Below, in pieces: positions 42,451 to 48,038 of a stretch of 48,038 bases of DNA. Each line of letters starts with the position of its first letter. Positions within the stretch are counted from its first letter, which is position 1. The stretch comes from Phycisphaerae bacterium (GTDB lineage Bacteria; Planctomycetota; Phycisphaerae; UBA1845; UTPLA1): assembly GCA_030432035.1 (NCBI GenBank), contig JAUIHO010000005.1, forward strand, positions 1 to 48,038, given 5' to 3'. Made by a program: the position numbers and the translations under genes. The notes beneath the pieces were generated by a model, which saw only the letters and a program-made list of their open reading frames with translations, had not been told where the DNA came from and did not search any database.

Positions 42451-43398
42451 CTACTGCGTAATCGCCCCGCTCTCAAACGTATCCATCAAGTGCAGCGCTG
42501 CCGGTCCGGCCAGCACGATAAAAATCGTCGGGAAGATAAACAACACCAGCGGGATCAACAGCTTAACGGCCGTCTTCTGGGCGCGTTCTTCGGCTTTCTG
42601 GCGACGCTTCACGCGTAGCGATTCGGCCTGCGTGCGTAGCGCCTTCGCCACCGACGTACCGAGCTTTTCGGCCTGCGTGATCGTAGCGACCAACGCGGCC
42701 ATTTCTTCGACGGCCGTGCGCTTTGCCATGCGGATCAACGCTTCAGCGCGTTGCACACCCATCTGGGTCTCGACCGTTGCGATCTGAAACTCTTCGGCGA
42801 GCGGCGGATACACCAACGCCATTTCGTCGGACACTTTCAACAGCGCCGCGTCGAGACCGAGGCCGGCTTCAACGCCGACGACCATCAAGTCGAGCGAGTC
42901 GGGCAGACCGTTGCGGATTTGCTCCGCGCGCTTGCCGATGGCCATCTTGAGCCACAGGTTGGGCGCCATGAATCCGGCTCCGAAGCCGCCCACGCCGAAC
43001 CCGACGACTTCGATCATTTCGCGTTCGCCGCCGAGGGCATACATCGTAGCAATGATGGCACCGACCACAGCCACGACCGTCTTGCTCGCCAGAAACAACG
43101 TCGGTGCCGCGTCTTTGCGGAAGCCGGCACAAGCGAGCTTGGCGCGCAACGTCGATTCTTCTTCGGCATTCTTCGGCATCACCGGCTTGGATAATAACGG
43201 TGCGGCCTTTTCGAAGAAGCCTGCCTTGGCATTCTTGCGGGCGCGTTCCTGAATCACCTTCGGGTCGTCGTCTTTGCTCAGACCCGCGGACCGCCGCTTG
43301 ACGATGTCGTCGGTATCCTGCTTGCCGCCCATAAACGAATAGGCGATGGACGTCACTGCAACGACAACCAATCCGCCGAGCATGTAGATATCATTCAT
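42451..43398 (-). CDS. tadC: Type II secretion F-domain protein TadC
   Basis: A 315-residue inner-membrane platform protein of the Tad/Flp pilus machinery. It has an N-terminal helix (about 3-24), a central cytoplasmic domain, further helices around 108-140 and 280-312, and the GspF/TadC segment LPDSLDLMVVGVEAGLGLDAALLKV. It also carries LGTSVAKALRTQAESLRVKRRQKAEERAQK, typical of TadC. It follows tadB by 157 bp on the same strand. The gap holds a diverged family A palindrome. TadB and TadC together form the platform that couples the TadA motor to pilus assembly. It is the last gene of the visible cluster. Confidence 0.93.
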   Translation of the reverse strand: MNDIYMLGGLVVVAVTSIAYSFMGGKQDTDDIVKRRSAGLSKDDDPKVIQERARKNAKAGFFEKAAPLLSKPVMPKNAEEESTLRAKLACAGFRKDAAPTLFLASKTVVAVVGAIIATMYALGGEREMIEVVGFGVGGFGAGFMAPNLWLKMAIGKRAEQIRNGLPDSLDLMVVGVEAGLGLDAALLKVSDEMALVYPPLAEEFQIATVETQMGVQRAEALIRMAKRTAVEEMAALVATITQAEKLGTSVAKALRTQAESLRVKRRQKAEERAQKTAVKLLIPLVLFIFPTIFIVLAGPAALHLMDTFESGAITQ

Positions 43399-43512
43399 AG
43401 CACTGCACTCCTGTGCGTGTTGCTTCTTCGATCTTCAATCGCGTCACGTAACTGTTCGTGGCAACGCGCTTTGCTTAACCGTGACCGCTTCCTCACGGGC
43501 GCGGCTCAGTTT

Positions 43513-43549
43513 GGGTGCCCCTGCCCTTCCAGGGCTGGGGGACAAATCG
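43513..43549 (-). repeat. Palindromic repeat family A, diverged copy in the tadB-tadC gap
   Basis: GTGCCCCTGCCCTTCCAGGGCTGGGGGACA has GCCCT/AGGGC and CCCC/GGGG stems. It resembles the other family A copies but has lost the ATCC segment. It lies in the tadB-tadC gap. Confidence 0.5.
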
Positions 43550-43555
43550 CCGACC

Positions 43556-44569
43556 CTACACCTTGATGTTCACGATCTTCTGAATCATCGCGAGGCCCAT
43601 CATTTGCATCACCGCACCGGCAATGAGCATGTACTGCCCCATCTCCGTGTCGGTCAGCTTCTCGGCATACTGCGGGTTCACGACCAATTCGAGCACGAAC
43701 ACGACCATCGGCAATGCCAACAGCACCCACCCCGAAAGACGACCTTCCGCCGTCAGTGCCTTGACCATACCAAACAACTTAATTCGGTCGCGAATCACCG
43801 CACTGATGTTGTCGAGCACTTCGGCCAAGTCACCACCCGTTTGGCGTTGAATACACACGGCCGTCACAAAGAAGTTAACGTCCATCATGCCGACGCGTTT
43901 GGCCATGTTCTTGAGGGCGTCTTCAACTTTGATACCGAGGTTCTGTTCGTGAAACACGCGAGCAAACTCCGACCGCACCGGGTCTGGCAACTGCTGACTC
44001 ACGACCAGAATCGCGTTCGGCAACGAGTGACCGGCGCGTAGCGCCTGGCTCATCAACTCGAATACGTCCGGCAACTGATTCAGCAGTTTGTTCAAACGAA
44101 TCTTGCGCATGATAAAGATCACGAGAATCGGCAGCAGCATTATGCCCGCCGCCACACTGATCGTGACCCACAAATCAACTTTCAGGAAGTGGCAAACGCC
44201 GGCCCCAATCGCAGCTGCACCCACAAGGTGAATCAACGTGCGCGCGGCCGACCATTGAATGTTGGCCTGATCCAGCATGCGCTGCATCGCCGCAATAACG
44301 CTCAACTTGGCGAGCGTCGCCGCGATAGAGCTTTCCATCTCTCGCTGCTGACGCATAATCGATGCCTTTGCGGCCTTTTCGATCGATTTATCGCTCGTAT
44401 TGCCGCCGTCGTCGCGCAGTCGGTCCGACACCTTGCGCGATTCAGGCTTACGCAGATCGCGCACAAGGCTAAAAATGGCGTAGCTGAGCATCACCGATCC
44501 CACCAAAGGCAGAATGTAGATGCCCCACTCCTCCATGAAGCTCGACTGGCCCAATATATCTATCATCAT
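43556..44569 (-). CDS. tadB: Type II secretion F-domain protein TadB
   Basis: A 337-residue platform protein. It has N-terminal membrane helices (about 16-36 and, further on, 120-160), then a GspF/TadB core with LPDVFELMSQALRAGHSLPNAILVVSQQLPDPVRSEFARV and the FHEQNLGIKVEDALKNMAKRVGMMDVNFFVTAV segment, which is a strong family signature. The C-terminal helices (about 275-300 and 313-335) complete the fold. It starts 40 bp downstream of tadA with ATG 44569 and precedes tadC. Together with TadC it anchors the TadA ATPase in the inner membrane. The sequence before the ATG has no obvious strong ribosome binding site. Confidence 0.94.
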   Translation of the reverse strand: MMIDILGQSSFMEEWGIYILPLVGSVMLSYAIFSLVRDLRKPESRKVSDRLRDDGGNTSDKSIEKAAKASIMRQQREMESSIAATLAKLSVIAAMQRMLDQANIQWSAARTLIHLVGAAAIGAGVCHFLKVDLWVTISVAAGIMLLPILVIFIMRKIRLNKLLNQLPDVFELMSQALRAGHSLPNAILVVSQQLPDPVRSEFARVFHEQNLGIKVEDALKNMAKRVGMMDVNFFVTAVCIQRQTGGDLAEVLDNISAVIRDRIKLFGMVKALTAEGRLSGWVLLALPMVVFVLELVVNPQYAEKLTDTEMGQYMLIAGAVMQMMGLAMIQKIVNIKV

Positions 44570-44609
44570 GGCAATGCCGCCTAATTTCTGAGTCCAAACG
44601 CAAATCGCA

Positions 44610-46067
44610 TTAGCCGGGTTGATCCTTGGACAACACCCGTCGCTCGAACATGGAAGGATCGATATTGACCCCCGAATACTTCAGTCGATCGAGAAAGCCC
44701 GGTCGCAAACCCGTCGCAATGAACTGGCCGTAAGCCTTGCCCTGCGAGTCAATGCCCAACTGCTCGAACTTGAAGATTTCCTGAATCGTGACGGCCTCGC
44801 CTTCCATGCCTTGCACTTCCGCAATCGACATGATTTTTCGAGGTCCGCCCGTCAATCGGTTGGCGTTAATCAAGAGGTGCACGGCGCTGGCGAACTGGTT
44901 GCGAATAGCGCGAACCGGCAAGTCGAAACCGGCCATCATGACCATCGTTTCGACACGTTGTACGGCGTCGCGCACGCTATTGGCGTGAATCGTGGTCAAC
45001 GAACCGTCGTGACCGGTGTTCATGGCCTGCAACATGTCCAGCGTTTCGGGGCCACGACACTCACCGACCACGATTCGGTCGGGACGCATACGCAGCGAGT
45101 TGATAAGCAGATCGCGAATCGCGACCTTCCCCTTACCTTCAATATTCGGCGGACGCGTTTCCAGTCGCACGATGTGCGGCTGTCGCAGTTGCAATTCGGC
45201 CGCGTCTTCAATCGTGACGATGCGTTCGGTATCCGGAATAAACGACGACAAGTTGTTCAACAACGTCGTCTTACCAGAACCCGTACCACCGACGATCAGA
45301 ATATTTAGGTGGCTCAGTACGCAACCTTGAAGAAAGTCGACCATCTCCTGTGCGACTGAATTAAATCGCACGTAGTCGGCCCAGGTAATCGGATCGGTAC
45401 CGAATCGACGAATCGACATCGACGGCCCGTCGATGGCCAACGGCGGAATCACCGCGTTTACACGAGAGCCGTCTTTCAAACGAGCGTCCACCATCGGCGA
45501 GACTTCGTCGCAACGACGACCGATACTGGACACGATCTTATCGATCACGTGCATCAGGTGGTTGTCGTCTTTGAAGGTACAGTTGGACAATTCCAGCCGC
45601 CCTTTTCGTTCGACGTACACCTGCTTCGCGCCGTTGATGAGAATATCGCTGACGTGTTCGTCGGCGAGAATCGCTTCCAACGGCCCGAGGCCGAATGTTT
45701 CATTAAGAATCTCGGTGATGATCTGCTGCTTCTCGTTGAAATTCAGCAGCACTTCTTCTTCATCACAAAGCTTGGCAATGACCTGCCGAACCTCTTCCTT
45801 CACGTCGTCGCTGTTGCGCTTACCGATTTCAGTAAGGTCCAGCGTCTCGACGAGCTTCTTATGCACGCGCGTTTTAAGCCCGTAGAACTCGTCGGAGCGA
45901 TCTTTCTTTGACTTGCCGGCACCAAGCTGACTGCCGCCGCTTGCCGCGCCTTCTTTTTGCGAGGGCGCAACGGGCCCTCCGGGCTTTGCGGGACTGCCGG
46001 GCGCACTAGGCGCGCCGGCCGGTGGCTTCGGCATTTTGAGCGTGGGGATTTTTGACTTTCCAAACAC
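44610..46067 (-). CDS. tadA: Tad pilus assembly ATPase TadA/CpaF
   Basis: A 485-residue secretion ATPase of the TadA/CpaF group. The N-terminal 55 residues are Pro/Gly/Ala-rich and probably disordered. Walker A is GGTGSGKT (260-267), the Asp box/Walker B is [14 protein letters not shown], and the His box is [15 protein letters not shown]. The TadA N-terminal segment [19 protein letters not shown] (about 141-159) is present. It powers assembly and export of Flp pili or related fibres. ATG 46067 follows a 428 bp gap that contains two family A palindromes, so a separate promoter is possible. TadZ/CpaE upstream should place it at the cell pole. Confidence 0.96.
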   Translation of the reverse strand: MFGKSKIPTLKMPKPPAGAPSAPGSPAKPGGPVAPSQKEGAASGGSQLGAGKSKKDRSDEFYGLKTRVHKKLVETLDLTEIGKRNSDDVKEEVRQVIAKLCDEEEVLLNFNEKQQIITEILNETFGLGPLEAILADEHVSDILINGAKQVYVERKGRLELSNCTFKDDNHLMHVIDKIVSSIGRRCDEVSPMVDARLKDGSRVNAVIPPLAIDGPSMSIRRFGTDPITWADYVRFNSVAQEMVDFLQGCVLSHLNILIVGGTGSGKTTLLNNLSSFIPDTERIVTIEDAAELQLRQPHIVRLETRPPNIEGKGKVAIRDLLINSLRMRPDRIVVGECRGPETLDMLQAMNTGHDGSLTTIHANSVRDAVQRVETMVMMAGFDLPVRAIRNQFASAVHLLINANRLTGGPRKIMSIAEVQGMEGEAVTIQEIFKFEQLGIDSQGKAYGQFIATGLRPGFLDRLKYSGVNIDPSMFERRVLSKDQPG

Positions 46068-46352
46068 GTTTGTCGTCCTCCGTCGGACCGGTCACGGCCA
46101 CGCCGAACGCTGCGCATGGGTTTCAATGCGGGGGCTGGGCTGCCGACCCGAAGGGTTCCGGATTCAACCTACGATACAACCCCTACATGTTGCCAACCGA
46201 TCGCGCTGCGCGGTTCGCGGCATCGATCCTTCCGGCGCAATATCGGCGCAAGCGAGGGGCCCCTTGGCATCTACTTCTCAATTGCGGACGGTGAACTCAG
46301 CGTTATCAGCCGTGCAGAAACGACGGAATATAAAATCACCGGAGTCCCAATA

Positions 46353-46400
46353 GGGTGCCCCATCCATTGCACCGCAAAAGCTGGGGAATCGCTGTGATAG
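46353..46400 (-). repeat. Palindromic repeat family A, copy in the tadZ-tadA gap (1)
   Basis: GTGCCCCATCCATTGC, loop ACC, GCAAAAGC, TGGGGAATCG. CCCCA/TGGGG and TTGC/GCAA stems are kept. The downstream TGTGATAG resembles the TTATGAT after the next copy. Confidence 0.65.
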
Positions 46401-46435
46401 TAGGGATATACGCTCTCTGCGGACGAGACGTAATT

Positions 46436-46482
46436 GGCTGCCCCATCCTTTGCGGAGCAATGGGTGGGGAATCGTTATGATT
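46436..46482 (-). repeat. Palindromic repeat family A, copy in the tadZ-tadA gap (2)
   Basis: CTGCCCCATCCTTTGC, loop GGA, GCAATGGG, TGGGGAATCG. Keeps CCCCA/TGGGG, CC/GG and TTGC/GCAA pairs. It lies 36 bp after the previous copy and 13 bp from the tadZ stop. Confidence 0.68.
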
Positions 46483-46495
46483 GAGAGAATGAAGG

Positions 46496-47701
46496 TTACG
46501 CAGGCGCTTCGGCGTTCTTACCGAACAAGCGTCCGATCAAAGAATTGCGCGCAGCGTTTTGAGCTTCGAAGGCTTCCGGATTGTGCAGCCGTCGAGCCAG
46601 TTCGTGAATCTCTTGGCGCACCTTAGAACGCTCATTGTGCAGCTTCAGCGGCTGACCGATATTGACGCTCGCGCTCACGCTGCGCCAATCGTCCGAAATC
46701 GTCGCAAACATCTTACGATTTAAAATCGCTTCGACCTGCTCGATTTCCAGATGTGCCGAGTCGCGTCCCAAACGGTTACAAATAAACGAGAACCGTTCGG
46801 TGTTGAAACCCTGCACGGCCAGCTCCTGCACCATGCGGTCCGTGTTACGAACGCTGGTCACGAGCAACTGTAGAATCATCAGGTTGTAATCGGCGGCGTC
46901 TAACACTGCCTGACCGCCGGGATCGTGGCGTGTCGGTCCATCCACAATCACGTAGGCACACATATCTTGCAACGTGGTTAACACGTTCGCACAATGCGCC
47001 GCGGTGATCATCTCTGCCTGAGCAAACGAATGCGGTCGGCGCAATACATACACACCCGTCTCATGCTTGATCAACGCTTTCTCGACAATACCGGGGTCGA
47101 GTTCTTCCTGCGTGGAGCACAAGTCCGCGACCGTGTATTGCCCTTGCACGTCGAGAAGCGTGGCAACATGCCCAAAGCGGAAGTCGAGATCGACTACGAC
47201 GACGCGACGCTGTTCACCGACAATATCTGCCAGCTCCACACCCAGGTTGGTCGCGATCATGGTCGAGCCGACACCACCGGCGCTACCCACGACCGAAATC
47301 AGCTTGCCTGTTTCGCTCTCTTGCGGACCGGCCGTACTGATTTTGCCGATGCTCTCCTCCAGCTCGCCCATGTTGAGCGGCTTCACGAGGAATTCCTTCA
47401 CGCCGGCCTTCATCGCCTTTAAGACGAGATCGCCTTCGGCCTGTTTGCTCAGCGTAAAGATCGATACGTCGGGTCGAGCTTCGTGTAATTGACGGATGCA
47501 TTCGATAACCACCGGCCCGCTCGGGTCGAGGTCTGCGATGAGGAGATCGCACGGAAACTGCATCACGGCCTGCGTGAGCAAGCTAGGCTCGTCGAGTTCG
47601 GCAACGATACGCACCTGCGGCAGCGACGTGATCGCTCGGCGCAGCTCGGGGGCCGCCTTCTCATTGGCAGTGAATATGATGGTGCGAATCGTGGCGGCCA
47701 T
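46496..47701 (-). CDS. tadZ: Tad pilus localisation protein TadZ/CpaE
   Basis: A 401-residue protein with an N-terminal receiver-like domain (1-120) and a C-terminal ParA/MinD-like domain. The receiver part keeps Asp57 (LLIADLD) and Lys107 (FLVKP), so it may still be phosphorylated. The ATPase domain has a deviant Walker A: GSAGGVGST (139-147), lacking the usual KGGVGKT lysines, as is common in the TadZ/CpaE group. Further motifs are VVVDLDFRFG and ADYNLMILQLLVTSVRN, the latter the family ligand-binding switch. It sets the pole or site where the Tad apparatus is built. ATG 47701 is the start. It lies 131 bp after the von Willebrand A gene and 428 bp before tadA, with palindromic repeats in between. 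Confidence 0.92.
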   Translation of the reverse strand: MAATIRTIIFTANEKAAPELRRAITSLPQVRIVAELDEPSLLTQAVMQFPCDLLIADLDPSGPVVIECIRQLHEARPDVSIFTLSKQAEGDLVLKAMKAGVKEFLVKPLNMGELEESIGKISTAGPQESETGKLISVVGSAGGVGSTMIATNLGVELADIVGEQRRVVVVDLDFRFGHVATLLDVQGQYTVADLCSTQEELDPGIVEKALIKHETGVYVLRRPHSFAQAEMITAAHCANVLTTLQDMCAYVIVDGPTRHDPGGQAVLDAADYNLMILQLLVTSVRNTDRMVQELAVQGFNTERFSFICNRLGRDSAHLEIEQVEAILNRKMFATISDDWRSVSASVNIGQPLKLHNERSKVRQEIHELARRLHNPEAFEAQNAARNSLIGRLFGKNAEAPA

Positions 47702-47769
47702 GATGATGGGGAACTGCTTTCCGAATCCTCCGTGGTTGCGGCAAACAACTGTATCGTCCTAAACGATAT

Positions 47770-47810
47770 CGGGGGTCGTAGCGAACCGCTTCAGTTCGCT
47801 CCGACCCCCG
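47770..47810. other. Strong hairpin between the vWA gene and tadZ
   Basis: CGGGGGTCG (47770-47778) pairs with CGACCCCCG (47802-47810), and AGCGAAC (47780-47786) with GTTCGCT (47794-47800), around one mismatch and a 7-base loop. It lies 22 bp after the vWA stop on the minus strand. Only ATATCGTTT follows, so a partial terminator or processing site is likelier than a full stop. Confidence 0.55.
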
Positions 47811-47831
47811 TCTCTCCGGTTAGGTTCTTAG

Positions 47832-48038
47832 TTATTGGATCAACTGCACAGGCGTGCGCCCGGCGATGGTCCGGAAAATGTCTTTGAGTTGGTTCACATA
47901 CAGCGGAACCCCACCATTATCGGGATCGGGGTTGTTGTCGGCGTAATAGTACATGTCAGGCTTGGATGCCATATCGATCAACATTTCTTCGTTGACATCG
48001 CCACCGACACCGATCGTAAAGACCGACATTCCCAATTC
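47832..48038 (-). CDS. von Willebrand factor A domain protein, C-terminal part (5' part outside window)
   Basis: The last 68 residues of a larger protein whose start lies beyond the right edge. The frame is open to the window edge. The visible part, MSVFTIGVGGDVNEEMLIDMASKPDMYYYADN, followed by YVNQLKDIFRTIAG, is the end of a vWA-type fold, where residues near GVGGDVNEE are the usual beta5-alpha5 region. TadG-like proteins of Tad clusters often carry such a domain, which fits its place just upstream of tadZ, but the MIDAS motif is outside the window and the link is inferred. It ends 22 bp before the strong hairpin. Confidence 0.75.
   Translation of the reverse strand, partial: ELGMSVFTIGVGGDVNEEMLIDMASKPDMYYYADNNPDPDNGGVPLYVNQLKDIFRTIAGRTPVQLIQ

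Larger units (their letters stand above)
46068..46495. other. 428 bp gap in the tad cluster
   Basis: Separates tadZ and tadA on the same strand. No gene is supported. It holds two family A palindromes (46353-46400 and 46436-46482). A promoter for tadA may lie in the 46068-46350 part, but none stands out. Confidence 0.55.

Noticed and set aside
1..48038. CRISPR arrays, prophage or transposon insertion
   Set aside because: No regular spaced direct repeats, integrase, transposase or phage structural gene was seen on either strand.

Overview
The window looks like a chromosomal segment of a Planctomycetota bacterium, most likely of the Phycisphaerae side. This is inference from gene content: a planctomycete-style pseudopilin with the [16 protein letters not shown] start, several large secreted proteins ending in dockerin-like calcium repeats without any cohesin or cellulosome gene, a Tad pilus cluster with planctomycete-like accessory proteins, and many exported proteins. 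No phage, transposase, CRISPR array or rRNA was seen. One tRNA (Pro, anticodon CGG) is present.

Layout. (1) 1-5845, minus strand: a carbohydrate-use cluster. In transcription order it holds a GH130-type glycoside phosphorylase, a CBM9-like lipoprotein, a sodium:solute symporter, an acetyl xylan esterase-like deacetylase and a partial phosphodiester glycosidase. A divergent AraC-type regulator (6005-6877) probably controls it. (2) 6874-11051, minus strand: a fructose-family PTS made of IIC, IIB and a fused HPr-EI-IIA protein, i.e. a whole phosphorelay in three genes. (3) 11797-21436, plus strand: a pseudopilin-like protein and two giant secreted proteins of about 1,380 residues. The first carries twelve six-cysteine GACC repeats and two PPC-like domains. 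The second is a multidomain sugar-dehydrogenase-like protein. They share a roughly 250-residue module (three copies in all) that I cannot assign to a named family. Both end in dockerin-like repeats. (4) 21568-24578, minus strand: PolX DNA polymerase and 6-phosphofructokinase. (5) 24579-27859: two small unassigned genes, two hairpin repeat families, tRNA-Pro, a lone SdhB iron-sulphur subunit and a MORN-like membrane protein. (6) 27886-29298: a secreted Kelch-type protein with a dockerin. (7) 29429-35324, minus strand: the complete four-gene ligase-associated DNA repair operon (nuclease, ATP-dependent ligase, Lhr-like helicase, PdeM phosphoesterase), with ATGA overlaps at two junctions. (8) 35551-38961: a DUF1579-like lipoprotein, a histidine phosphatase and another dockerin-tagged secreted protein. 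(9) 39313-42364, plus strand: an SH3-repeat protein with a long Thr/Asn/Ser-rich linker and a GYF/TM2 protein. (10) 42451-48038, minus strand: a Tad secretion cluster (TadC, TadB, TadA, TadZ/CpaE and the tail of a von Willebrand A protein).

The segments most worth a second look are the pair of giant secreted proteins with their shared module and Cys repeats, the two families of palindromic repeats (three copies of one family sit in gaps of the tad cluster), and the mannoside-like utilisation cluster beside a self-contained PTS relay. All calls come from reading translated sequence and DNA motifs. No database search was run.
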